DNA of 64,000 bases. Source: Bacteriovorax sp. BSW11_IV (GTDB lineage: Bacteria; Bdellovibrionota; Bacteriovoracia; Bacteriovoracales; Bacteriovoracaceae). The position numbers and the translations under genes were made by a program. The DNA lies in NCBI RefSeq assembly GCF_000447755.1, contig NZ_AUNE01000011.1:62001-126000 (forward strand), given 5' to 3'. Shown piece by piece: positions 27,930-36,692 of this stretch; positions within the stretch are counted from its first letter, which is position 1, and every line of letters starts with the position of its first letter. The notes under the pieces were generated by a model that saw only the letters and a list, made by a program, of their open reading frames with translations, searched no databases and was not told the origin of the DNA.

Positions 27930-28148
27930 TTACATAAGTGTATTTGTTACGTAGAGATAGAATGTTTTGTTTTTTGCACGACGGATAGTACACTTTCCAT
28001 CATTTTTTTTCTCAAGAAGATAATCGTAAAATTCCGGATTTGTATCGTTCACTTCAAGTACTGATTTCCCTTCGTGTTCACCGAAGTCAATGACGACAAG
28101 ATCTTCTGCGATAATACCCGTTAATGGACTAATTTCTTGTTGTAACAT
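27930..28148 (-). CDS. Small protein, weakly DUF3820-like
   Basis: 72 residues. The middle (VIDFGEHEGKSVLEV) recalls the short beta-rich DUF3820/exonuclease-associated motif, but the match is weak. A strong GGGAGGGAAT ribosome site supports translation. No membrane segment or signal peptide. Single gene ending at the shared terminator. Confidence 0.6.
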   Translation of the reverse strand: MLQQEISPLTGIIAEDLVVIDFGEHEGKSVLEVNDTNPEFYDYLLEKKNDGKCTIRRAKNKTFYLYVTNTLM

Positions 28149-28308
28149 ATTCCCTCCCTAGAATTATGTTGAAATTTAGACATATATATAAATTCAAATT
28201 GTTGCATTCCTTTGCGACATAAATTTATGATGGGATACTAAAAACGAAATGTAAAATAATTTAAACTGGAACAGAATACTCGGGAGTGGGACCAGGAAAT
28301 AGGACCAC

Positions 28309-29394
28309 TTAACCCGATTTTTTCATTGTTTTTGCGAAGAAATTTTTGAAATAAGTAACGATAATTCTAAACTCATTTGGGTACTCTTCACTGATCAATT
28401 TCTTAATCATCTCAAGCCCTTCAAATAGTGAGGTTGCTTCTCGATAAGGCCTTGGTGATGTCATTGCAGTAAAGATATCCATGGTGGAAACAAACACTGT
28501 CTCAATTCCAGAGATCACAAGATTACTACCAATTCCCATTGGACCTAGCTCGGAATCGAGCTTTGAAAAAGAGTGATGGCCTTCAATAATTTTAAAATGG
28601 TTTGGAGAAAGAGGTAGGCGACCATGAAGTATTTCAACTGAAAGATCGGCATGTCTTGTTAACAATCTTTTATCGTCTTCACTGAGTTCTTTTTCGTCGT
28701 ATTTTTCGATGGGAATTGCAGACATTCCAACATCTTTAAAATAACTGGTAATGAAAAGTCCTTCGATTTCTTTTTCAGAAAAGAGGTGAGACATCTTAAG
28801 AACACCCAATAAAAATAATGAGCTTAAAAATGGTTGTGCAAAAATATAGTGGTGCTTAAATTTTAAAAAATCGAGATAGAGCTGCTCATGAATAGAGGAG
28901 TGCTCATAAAGAAAACGAAAGAGGTTTTGCGCTCCTTGATACTGAAGATTTAAAATATTGTCATCCATTGGATATTCGTACAAATAGCGCATATTAATTG
29001 TAAGAAGATTAATAAGTTTCTTACCATTATCAACAGCATTTCCAATCGACAGTGATCTTGCAATCAATCTTAAGTTTTGTTGCTGAACTTCAATTAAATC
29101 TTGTCTTTGCTCTTCTTTGACAAAGAGATGAACCATTTTATTTTTCAAAAGATCTTTAATTACATCATTATCGATGTAAGTATTCTTTCGCAGAATTTCG
29201 ATATACAGGCCGTTATTATCGATAACGTAAATATCACATGGACTTGAGCTCAAGTTTATAATTTCGCGAATTGAAATTGGCGAGAGCTGATAATCAAGGG
29301 CACTTTGATGTAATGAGTTTAAGGCAGTCATTGTTTTATTATAATAGCTTCGTGTATTTAAGTAAGAGTGACTTTTTTTCTCGGCACTTTTCAA
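28309..29394 (-). CDS. Degenerate HD-GYP protein (family member A)
   Basis: 361 residues, no receiver domain. Residues about 35-100 hold a module shared with three other proteins here (SIREIINLSSSPCDIYV...HLFV). The C-terminal half aligns with HD-GYP phosphodiesterases but the HD pair reads KD (SYFKDVGMSAIP) and the GYP motif is GPMGIG; the later His in TRHADLSVEIL, the HH of EGHHSF and an Asp in STMDIF remain. Cyclic-di-GMP hydrolysis is therefore doubtful, and a sensory or binding role is more likely. The start is TTG with AAAGG upstream. Confidence 0.75.
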   Translation of the reverse strand: MKSAEKKSHSYLNTRSYYNKTMTALNSLHQSALDYQLSPISIREIINLSSSPCDIYVIDNNGLYIEILRKNTYIDNDVIKDLLKNKMVHLFVKEEQRQDLIEVQQQNLRLIARSLSIGNAVDNGKKLINLLTINMRYLYEYPMDDNILNLQYQGAQNLFRFLYEHSSIHEQLYLDFLKFKHHYIFAQPFLSSLFLLGVLKMSHLFSEKEIEGLFITSYFKDVGMSAIPIEKYDEKELSEDDKRLLTRHADLSVEILHGRLPLSPNHFKIIEGHHSFSKLDSELGPMGIGSNLVISGIETVFVSTMDIFTAMTSPRPYREATSLFEGLEMIKKLISEEYPNEFRIIVTYFKNFFAKTMKKSG

Positions 29395-29417
29395 AAAAAC
29401 CTTTAAAGCGCCGATAT
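29391..29417 (+). promoter_or_regulatory. Weak sigma-28-like site
   Basis: GCCGATAT (29410-29417) matches 7 of 8 bases of the sigma-28 -10, with TCAAAAAA 11 bases upstream as a poor -35. Lies 97 bases before the next plus-strand gene. Confidence 0.25.
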
Positions 29418-29513
29418 CTGATAAAATGACATAAGTTTTTGATATTATTCATTAACTTTAGTTTAACTCAAGCTTTACTCGCAATAGCCGACAAGTTCAC
29501 TAGAGTAAAGAAT

Positions 29514-30461
29514 ATGGATAAAAATCAATTCACTGAAATCACATTTAAAGAGTACTTAGACAGCGGACCTTTGGTCGGTAAGCACAACCTTACGGCAAAT
29601 GGTAATTTATCATTTCATTGGGCGAATTGGGCCCAAAGTTGTGAGTATCAAAAAGGATTGCTGTATAAAAACAAAAAACAAACTAAGAGATTAAAGGCCC
29701 TTGAAGCGGAGCTTGAAGCACTTAAAGATCAAAAGGTATGGCTTTCGATGAAAAGAGAGCGCTACGAAGTATCATTGTATGATCTCTATAAAGGCTATAT
29801 TGATCCGCGCATGAGAAATAATTGGTTTGACGTCCATGCAGAGACTCTTGTTTCTATGGAGTCTATTTCTGGACCTTACGTCACTCTTCATTCTATGCGC
29901 TGGTTTAATAAAGACGTATATGAAAAATTTGTCTATTTACGAATCCTTTCACAGTATATGCCTTTAAGAAGTTTTCGACTTGGAGTGGATATTCCTGTTA
30001 TGGGAATGGCAGATAATTCGCCGCTTAAATCTTTTGAGATGAATTTATATCAACTCTCAAAACATGGGGCCGTTTTTAAAATTACTGGTCAAAAAAATCT
30101 CACCAACGTCTTTGATTCAAAAATGGTTGTACTTAAGATGAATTTACATCCATTTAAAGAGACTTTTAATGCTGGGGCAAAAGATCTCATCAAGCATTTT
30201 TCTAAAATTGATTTTTCAATTATTAATGAAGATGAGTTGATAGAAGTTACAGTGGATCACAATATCTTAAATTCATTTGGCAACAATGAGTCAGCAAAGA
30301 CATCTAATGGAACTGACTTTTTTATTTTCATTCCTTATAAGAGTATGGTTGTTCAAAATGAGATTTATAGACCAGATATTATTTTGGCCAAGGCAACTAG
30401 TAAAATTGAAGAATATCTACTCGAAGAGATTCGAGTAGATAGTGTTGCCAGGGCCGCTTAA
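29514..30461 (+). CDS. Hypothetical cytoplasmic protein
   Basis: 315 residues, family not recognised. The first 90 contain a charged coiled-coil (KKQTKRLKALEAELEALKDQ), and the rest looks alpha/beta with no membrane segment. The C-terminal half (about 125-290) has strand-rich segments that could be PilZ-like, but no RxxxR or D/NxSxxG motif is seen. ATG 29514 is favoured over upstream TTG codons. Ends one base before dppC on the other strand. Confidence 0.6.
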   Translation: MDKNQFTEITFKEYLDSGPLVGKHNLTANGNLSFHWANWAQSCEYQKGLLYKNKKQTKRLKALEAELEALKDQKVWLSMKRERYEVSLYDLYKGYIDPRMRNNWFDVHAETLVSMESISGPYVTLHSMRWFNKDVYEKFVYLRILSQYMPLRSFRLGVDIPVMGMADNSPLKSFEMNLYQLSKHGAVFKITGQKNLTNVFDSKMVVLKMNLHPFKETFNAGAKDLIKHFSKIDFSIINEDELIEVTVDHNILNSFGNNESAKTSNGTDFFIFIPYKSMVVQNEIYRPDIILAKATSKIEEYLLEEIRVDSVARAA

Positions 30462-31325
30462 TTACTTTCTAAGTTTTGGATCGAGTGTATCTCTAAGACC
30501 ATCTCCTAGAAGATTAAATCCAAGAACACAAATAAGAATACAAAGACCTGGTAGTGTTACTAACCAAGGTGACCCTTCAATATAGGCCCTTGAGTCGGCA
30601 AGCATAATCCCCCATTCTGGAGTAGGGGGTTGAGCACCAAGGCCCAAAAATCCAAGAGCTGCAGCATTTAAAATCCCATCACTAAAGCCTAGAGTGGCCT
30701 GAACGATCATTGGTGCAATACAATTTGGAAGAATCTCAATAAACATGATCCTAAAATCACTGGCACCAAATGAGCGCGATGCTTGGACATATTCTTTGCT
30801 TTTTTCAATGAGTACACTAGCTCTGACAAGTCTAATGAAGCTTGGAAGTGAAACAACACTAACGGCAACAATAGCATTTAATAGTCCTGGACCCATCACG
30901 GATACAACAACAATCGCTAAAAGAATGCTTGGAAATGCCATTAGAATGTCTACAAATCTCATGATTGTTCTTTCAATGTATCCTTCATAGTAACCGGCGA
31001 TGAGTCCTAGAAGACCACCAACTGTTACAGAAAGAATAACGACTGCAAAACCAATGAATAATGAAATTCTTGCACCAAAGATGAGCCTCGTGAAGAGATC
31101 TCTTCCCAGGTCATCAGTTCCAAGCAGAAAACTTAGTTCACCATGAGATGAGAAAGGAGCGAGGCGAAGGGCCCCCTCATTAATTTGATCAAAGTTGTAC
31201 GGACTTAAAAAAGGTGCAAAGATTGCGAGAAACAAGAAAAAAGTAATGATAAAGAGTCCGGCCATTGAGCCTTTATTCTTTTTCAATCTGTTAAAAAAAT
31301 CTTTATCTATAATTTTGATGGCCAT
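30462..31325 (-). CDS. dppC: Oligopeptide/dipeptide ABC transporter permease DppC-like
   Basis: 287 residues: an N-terminal helix, a periplasmic segment (FDQINEGALRLAPF...LLGTDDLGRD, characteristic of OppC/DppC), then five helices with the EAA loop (YVQASRSFGASDFRIM). Third gene of a permease unit that lacks its ATPases in this window. Opp-type substrate cannot be distinguished from Dpp-type by eye. Confidence 0.9.
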   Translation of the reverse strand: MAIKIIDKDFFNRLKKNKGSMAGLFIITFFLFLAIFAPFLSPYNFDQINEGALRLAPFSSHGELSFLLGTDDLGRDLFTRLIFGARISLFIGFAVVILSVTVGGLLGLIAGYYEGYIERTIMRFVDILMAFPSILLAIVVVSVMGPGLLNAIVAVSVVSLPSFIRLVRASVLIEKSKEYVQASRSFGASDFRIMFIEILPNCIAPMIVQATLGFSDGILNAAALGFLGLGAQPPTPEWGIMLADSRAYIEGSPWLVTLPGLCILICVLGFNLLGDGLRDTLDPKLRK

Positions 31326-31338
31326 TTGTGCGCACCTT

Positions 31339-32358
31339 TTATTGTCTAAGTTTTGGGTTAATAAGAAGGTAGAGAGTATCTACAAGCGCATTAATGAATA
31401 CAATCATTGATGCGATAAAGAGTAGTCCACCTTGAATAACCGGATAATCTCTTGAAGTAATACTTGCCACTAACCATTTACCAATTCCTGGCCATGAGAA
31501 AATTGTCTCAGTAAGAATGGCCCCAGTGATAATACTACCAAACATAAGTCCAATAACTGTAACAATCGGTATCAAAGCATTTCTTAGTGCATGATGAATA
31601 ACAATTTGAGTAGATGAAAGACCTTTGGCCTTGGCCGTTCTTATAAAATCTTCACCCAAGACTTCGAGCATGCTCGATCTTGTCATTCTCGCCGTAATTG
31701 CTAAAGGAATAGTACCCATGGCAATAGAGGGCAGGATTAAGTGTTTTAGTGCTGAAAAGAAAGGCATAAGACCCTCCTCATTAATCACTGTAGGTGAGAG
31801 TGTATCAATTAAGTAAAATCCTGTGAGGTGTGGGATGTCGTAAATAACATCAATTCGACCTGAGACAGGAGTGATTCCTAACTGAACAGAGAAAATCAAA
31901 ATGAGAATTAACCCCCACCAAAAAATAGGCATCGAGTAACCAGTTAAAGAAGTTCCCATAAGAATGTAGTCTAGTGGCGAATTTCTCTTTACCGCTGCAA
32001 TCACTCCTAGTGGAATACCTATTAAAATGGCAAAGACCATGGCGCATACACCTAGCTCAAGCGTTGCAGGGAAGCGGCCAAAAAACTCTTCTGTCACGGC
32101 CCTTTTTGAAACAATAGATGTTCCTAGATCTCCTTGAAATACATTTCCGATATAGTGGAAGTATTGTTGATAGATAGGAAGATCAAGACCAAGATTCTTT
32201 TTCATTTGCATATAGACTTCAGGATCTGCCCCTCTCTCTCCAACAAGAAGAAGAACTGGGTCACCTGGAATTAAGCGAATGAGAAAAAATGAGATGATAG
32301 AGATCCCTACGAGAGTAGGGATCAGAGAAAGCATTTTTTTTAGAAAGTGAGTCAACAT
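31339..32358 (-). CDS. dppB: Oligopeptide/dipeptide ABC transporter permease DppB-like
   Basis: 339 residues, six helices, with the family N-terminus (ISIISFFLIRLIPGDPVLL), the EAA loop (FIRTAKAKGLSSTQIV) and the C-terminus LVDTLYLLINPKLR. The start overlaps the dppA stop as TAATG, so translation is coupled. Confidence 0.92.
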   Translation of the reverse strand: MLTHFLKKMLSLIPTLVGISIISFFLIRLIPGDPVLLLVGERGADPEVYMQMKKNLGLDLPIYQQYFHYIGNVFQGDLGTSIVSKRAVTEEFFGRFPATLELGVCAMVFAILIGIPLGVIAAVKRNSPLDYILMGTSLTGYSMPIFWWGLILILIFSVQLGITPVSGRIDVIYDIPHLTGFYLIDTLSPTVINEEGLMPFFSALKHLILPSIAMGTIPLAITARMTRSSMLEVLGEDFIRTAKAKGLSSTQIVIHHALRNALIPIVTVIGLMFGSIITGAILTETIFSWPGIGKWLVASITSRDYPVIQGGLLFIASMIVFINALVDTLYLLINPKLRQ

Positions 32359-33956
32359 TATTTAAGCTCTACGTATTTAAAGATGTCATGACCAAGAGGA
32401 TCGATTTTGTATCCTGAAACGTTGCTTCTCATTGCTCTGAAAACAATTGAGTGAGCAACTGGCGCCCATGGTGCTTTTTCGTTGAAGATGACTTGTGCTT
32501 TTTTATAAAGCTCAGTTCTCTTCGCCAAATCAGTTGAAAGTTTTGCTTCATTAACAACTTTGTCAAAGTCTTTGTCACACCAGCGAGCATAGTTTGAACC
32601 GGCACCAACTGCTGAACAACCTAGAAGTGTGTTAAGGAAGTTATCAGGGTCTCCGTTATCACCAGTCCAACCCATTTGTAGCATCTCATGCTCTCCTGCA
32701 CTAGATTTCTTCAGGTATGTTGGCCAGTCATAAGAGATAAGTTCAATCTGAATACCAATCTTTGCAAGGTCCGCTTGCATGAGTTCACCCATCTTTTTTC
32801 CATTTGGATTGTAGGGTCTTGAAACTGGAAGTGTCCAAAGTGTAGATGTGAATCCATTTGGGTACCCAGCTTTTGCAAGAAGTTCCTTGGCCTTTTCGAT
32901 ATTGTATTCAGTGTCAGCAATTTCATCATTGTATGACCAAATAGTTGGAGGCATTGGGTTTTTCGCAACCTTTGCATTCCCAAGATAAATGGCATCAATG
33001 TAATTGGCCTTATTAAGCGCCATGCTGATGGCCTTTCTTACTAGAACATTGTCGAAAGGTTTTTTCTCTGTGTTCATGGCAAGATACCCAACATTTAAAC
33101 CAGCATCTTGAACAATTGAAATATCTTGATTCTCTCTCATTGCTGGAAGATCTGTTGGTGAAGGTTCAGTGATAAACTGACACTCACCAGTTTTAAGTTT
33201 TTGATAGCGAACACTTGCATCAGGAGTGATGGCAAAAACCAATTTAGAAATTTTAGGAGCGCCTTCCCAATAATCAGCAAAAGCATCAAACTTAATAAGA
33301 TTATCTTTTACATAATTTCTGAAAACAAAAGGGCCTGTACCAACGGGATAGTTGTCGATATTTTCTTTTTTACCTTCGGCCTCAAGTTTATCAGCGTATT
33401 CTTTCGAAAGAACGCTCATGAAACTCATGGCAACGTTTGCTAGAAATGGAGCCTCTGGTTTGTTTAGAACAAATTGAACTTTATAATCATCAAGTTTTTT
33501 TACTTCCTTGAGAATTCCACCCATGTCCATTCCGTTGAAGTATTCATAGTTTCCACCACCAACTTTATGGTATGAATTACTTGCATCAAACATTCTATTT
33601 ACTGAGAATAAAACATCGTCAGCGTTCATTTCACGTGTCGGTGTGAAGAAATTTGTCGTGTGAAATTTTACACCTTTTCTTAAATTAAAAGTGTAGATCA
33701 ACTTGTCTTCTGAAATTTCCCAGTCAGTTGCGAGACCTGGTTCAATATCAGTTGTTCCGTACTTGAATTGAACAAGTCTGTTGTAAACAGTTTGTGCTGA
33801 GGCGTTGTCAGATGTTCCATCTGTAATTACTTGTGGATTGAAGGCCGTAGGACTTCCTTCTGAACAATAAACAAATGTAGATTTGTCTGATTTTCCTTTT
33901 GAGCAAGAAAAAAGCAAACTCACCACAAAAAGTGTCATTAAAGATTTGTGAAGCAT
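32358..33956 (-). CDS. dppA: Peptide-binding lipoprotein DppA/OppA-like
   Basis: 532-residue family-5 solute-binding protein. The signal ends in LFSC (Cys 18), so it is probably lipid-anchored. Features include the N-terminal LNPQVITDGTSDNASAQTVYNRL-type opening and the C-terminal Dpp-like AKRTELYKKAQVIFNEKAPW. It should capture peptides, or haem or amino sugars as some relatives do, for the permease pair downstream. GGAGAGAG precedes the ATG. Confidence 0.9.
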   Translation of the reverse strand: MLHKSLMTLFVVSLLFSCSKGKSDKSTFVYCSEGSPTAFNPQVITDGTSDNASAQTVYNRLVQFKYGTTDIEPGLATDWEISEDKLIYTFNLRKGVKFHTTNFFTPTREMNADDVLFSVNRMFDASNSYHKVGGGNYEYFNGMDMGGILKEVKKLDDYKVQFVLNKPEAPFLANVAMSFMSVLSKEYADKLEAEGKKENIDNYPVGTGPFVFRNYVKDNLIKFDAFADYWEGAPKISKLVFAITPDASVRYQKLKTGECQFITEPSPTDLPAMRENQDISIVQDAGLNVGYLAMNTEKKPFDNVLVRKAISMALNKANYIDAIYLGNAKVAKNPMPPTIWSYNDEIADTEYNIEKAKELLAKAGYPNGFTSTLWTLPVSRPYNPNGKKMGELMQADLAKIGIQIELISYDWPTYLKKSSAGEHEMLQMGWTGDNGDPDNFLNTLLGCSAVGAGSNYARWCDKDFDKVVNEAKLSTDLAKRTELYKKAQVIFNEKAPWAPVAHSIVFRAMRSNVSGYKIDPLGHDIFKYVELK

Positions 33957-34099
33957 TGATCTCTCTCCATGTTTTCATGCAATGTGTGTGAATAATATAT
34001 TTTGACAGGCCCAACACATAAAGACAACTGTCTTGGGTTAAGTTCTTGGAATTTTGTGGCCGAATTGTCTGCGGCAGTGCGTGAAGTCGTTGAATATAT

Positions 34100-34124
34100 A
34101 AAAAATACATGAGCCGTATTTTTT
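34100..34124. repeat. AT-rich perfect inverted repeat
   Basis: AAAAAATAC (34100-34108) and GTATTTTTT (34116-34124) flank a 7-base loop between the divergent dppA and L,D-transpeptidase genes. It could be an operator or a hairpin; no clear promoter was recognised in the same gap. Confidence 0.4.
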
Positions 34125-34197
34125 GTTAACACTTTTTTTCTGGCCGTTCTATTTTGTCGCCAATTCAAAAATGTTTTCACTTTATCGGGGGGTAGAA

Positions 34198-35619
34198 ATG
34201 AAAACAGCTACGTTAAATGCCTTATTGGCGTTAAGTTCAATCACTTTGTCCACAGCATCTACACTTTATTCAACAGCTGCATATTCGGAAGAAATTGCAA
34301 ACTCTTCTAAAGAAGAACTCGTTGTTGGACAAGAATACTTTAATTCAACAAACAATCTAACTGTAAGAGATGAATCTAAGGCAGCTCAGGGTTTCCTAAG
34401 CCGTTCTGATAAGGTTATTGTTCTAGACCTTCTTACTGACAGAACTGATGACTATGTAAAAGTAAAAGTTATCAAATCATGGAACTACGATAGATCAAAC
34501 AAGCAAATTAAAGGACAAGAATTCCTTGTTAGCTATAAGTACTTAAGTGCTGGACGCGTTGATTATAAGAACTTCGAAGGGAAATACTTCGTTATTCAAA
34601 ACTTAGCGACTGAAAGACTAAGAGTATATGAAAAACAATGTTCAGAAACTAATCTTTGTAACCACAAAATGGTTTTTGAAACAGAAATGGTTGTAGGTGA
34701 AGATACTAAAGAAGGAAACACTCGTACAAGAGTAGGTTCTTACCGTGTTACTGAATGGGTAAAGTTCTATGAAGATGGATCAAAAGCTTACCCAGCATGG
34801 TGGAAAGAAGGTTTCCCAGAAGTACCTTCTGCAGATAAAGGTGTATTGAGCTGGACAAGAAGCAAGTATATGCCAGAGAGCTACGAAAACCCATCGGTTA
34901 GAGGTGCTTTCGGTTGGTTTGCTGCTCTAGTGGGTCCTAATCACGATAGTCAGTGGACACACGGTACTATTGGTTGGGGTCAAAATAAGAAAGAATTCAT
35001 TGATAGAACTAAAGGATTTCTTGCAAACGTATTCTCGGATCCAAGAAGTCATGGTTGTTCAAGACTTGATAATGAGTCGATTGCATACTTAAGAGAGCTT
35101 CTTCCTGTAGGAACTCCATTCATTAAGATTTACGCTCGTGAAGCACTTCTTGATGGAAATAGAACTAAGTATACACAAAGAACAGGAGCATGGGATTACA
35201 TCCTAACTGCCGATAGAACTAAAGAAGCTTATTCAATTGATGAGAAGAAAGTTCTAGACAGAGGTGTTCCTCAAGACAAATGGTTAGAGCAAGGTACTTA
35301 TGAGTACGATATGTATCCAAACCTAGTTTACTACTCACCAGCTAAGAAGCTTTGGGGTTGGAGAGCAAACGTAGCGGGTTCAGGAAACGTGTACAAAGTA
35401 GAAAAAGACCTAATGAAAGGTGTTTACTTTATCGATGCTGGTCTTATTTATAACTACGAGCACCCGGTTAACCCTGATAAGGAAAAAAATAAGATTAGAG
35501 TTGGTGGATTTAGCGATGAAGTTGCACCATCATACATGATCTTAAACAAGAATAAGATTTCACTTGATAGAGTTTCTTTTGATGACCCTGAAGTGAAGAA
35601 AAAGTCATACCAAAAATAA
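34198..35619 (+). CDS. Large L,D-transpeptidase (YkuD family)
   Basis: 473-residue secreted enzyme with a signal peptide (MKTATLNALLALSSITLSTA). The catalytic motif is present: H255 in WTHGTIGW and SHGC with nucleophile C287. The flanking domains are not recognised. Such enzymes make 3-3 crosslinks, attach lipoproteins or exchange D-amino acids in peptidoglycan; in Bdellovibrio they modify prey and self wall. The G6 tract followed by TAGAA is the ribosome site, and ATG 34198 is chosen over an upstream open frame. Codon choice looks highly expressed: no GGCC occurs in the gene. Confidence 0.88.
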   Translation: MKTATLNALLALSSITLSTASTLYSTAAYSEEIANSSKEELVVGQEYFNSTNNLTVRDESKAAQGFLSRSDKVIVLDLLTDRTDDYVKVKVIKSWNYDRSNKQIKGQEFLVSYKYLSAGRVDYKNFEGKYFVIQNLATERLRVYEKQCSETNLCNHKMVFETEMVVGEDTKEGNTRTRVGSYRVTEWVKFYEDGSKAYPAWWKEGFPEVPSADKGVLSWTRSKYMPESYENPSVRGAFGWFAALVGPNHDSQWTHGTIGWGQNKKEFIDRTKGFLANVFSDPRSHGCSRLDNESIAYLRELLPVGTPFIKIYAREALLDGNRTKYTQRTGAWDYILTADRTKEAYSIDEKKVLDRGVPQDKWLEQGTYEYDMYPNLVYYSPAKKLWGWRANVAGSGNVYKVEKDLMKGVYFIDAGLIYNYEHPVNPDKEKNKIRVGGFSDEVAPSYMILNKNKISLDRVSFDDPEVKKKSYQK

Positions 35620-35684
35620 GATTCTGGCCTTACTGGGAGAGGGACAAACTCCAGGTTAAGATTAGAAATACCCCTAAATAAATG

Positions 35685-35714
35685 AGGGCCCTGAAATTCA
35701 GGGCCCTTTTTTTT
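35685..35714. terminator. Terminator after L,D-transpeptidase
   Basis: AGGGCCCTG and CAGGGCCCT (9-bp stem, 5-base AT loop) followed by eight T. It faces a convergent gene that ends at 35738. Confidence 0.88.
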
Positions 35715-35737
35715 ATATTAACATCTCAAAAATACTT

Positions 35738-36640
35738 TTAGTTAGAGCACGAATCCCAATCTGAGGCCACGCGCTTAAGGTTATAGGTAATCATATTAAA
35801 AAGCACTTCCCCGAAGTCACTTTCTCTCTTACAAACACTTGAAATAAGCTGCGATACTTCATTAGAAACAACGGCGTTAGGGTTCATTTTCTCCAGCATA
35901 TTGCTTATTGATAGGCCTGAAAAACGATCTGGTCTATCGTTTAACTCTGCAAGGGCCAAGGGTTTCTTGTCTGGATTATCGATTAAGGTATTCATTAAGG
36001 TTGAAAAACCTTCTGGTGTGATATCCTTTGATTTTTGGAGAAGATCCCTTTCATCTTCTTCCTTCAGAAGATATAGCTCAACACTTCTCGTATCGATTTT
36101 TGGACTTTCTAGATCAAAAAGGGAGAGTAGTTCTTCTTTTGACATGTTTATCGAATGACCTTCTTTTAAAAGCTCTGTCATGAGTTTTAAGCTTCTGCCA
36201 AGCAATTGGTGAGCCGTTGTATTGGTCTCGTCAAAATAATCTTCCTCAGGGCGTTTTTTGATGCCACAGAGGTCTTTTTGTAAACAAGACTTTAGGTGAG
36301 TGGCGATGGCCGGAAGTTCGGCCGCCAAAACCTCTAGGCCGTGTTCATTTTCAAGCTCTGTAATGGTTTGATCAAAGCGCGCCATATCCTTCCAGACTTT
36401 AAGGTCTGTAATCGCAAGATCGGCCTGTTCGATGGCCACCATATCATTGGCATCAGCATTTTTACCCATTAATGGGTCTTCATCTTGATGTTTGTGTGTT
36501 GGGATATTCAGTTCAACTTTAGGTGTGCTTTGCTCATCTTCGCTTAGATGATCTTTGGCCGTGGCATGATTTGATTTATTTTTAAATACAATAAGGCCAG
36601 CAATAGAAATAACAATTAAAAGTAAAATCCATTTTTTCAT
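35738..36640 (-). CDS. Membrane-anchored hypothetical protein
   Basis: 300 residues. A single N-terminal membrane helix (about 4-18) with positive inside end suggests anchoring with the bulk in the periplasm; the region after it is acidic and disordered, and the rest is helical with about four cysteines that may form disulfides. No family recognised. There is no obvious ribosome site: the ATG comes about 12 bases after the T-run of the upstream gene's terminator. Confidence 0.55.
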   Translation of the reverse strand: MKKWILLLIVISIAGLIVFKNKSNHATAKDHLSEDEQSTPKVELNIPTHKHQDEDPLMGKNADANDMVAIEQADLAITDLKVWKDMARFDQTITELENEHGLEVLAAELPAIATHLKSCLQKDLCGIKKRPEEDYFDETNTTAHQLLGRSLKLMTELLKEGHSINMSKEELLSLFDLESPKIDTRSVELYLLKEEDERDLLQKSKDITPEGFSTLMNTLIDNPDKKPLALAELNDRPDRFSGLSISNMLEKMNPNAVVSNEVSQLISSVCKRESDFGEVLFNMITYNLKRVASDWDSCSN

Positions 36641-36656
36641 AAAATAGTCGCAAAAA

Positions 36657-36682
36657 AAAGGTGGACTTCATTGTCCACCTTT
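36657..36682 (-). terminator. Terminator of the 36693-37961 lipoprotein gene
   Basis: On the minus strand AAAGGTGGAC and GTCCACCTTT form a 10-bp stem around a 6-base loop, followed by a T-run. This is the only strong terminator in the window whose stem lacks GGCC. Confidence 0.85.
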
Positions 36683-36692
36683 CTATTTTTTT

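Noticed and set aside
28260-28308. Terminator or riboswitch after HD-GYP member A
   Set aside because: The repeated GGACCA pieces give only a 5-bp stem without T-run.
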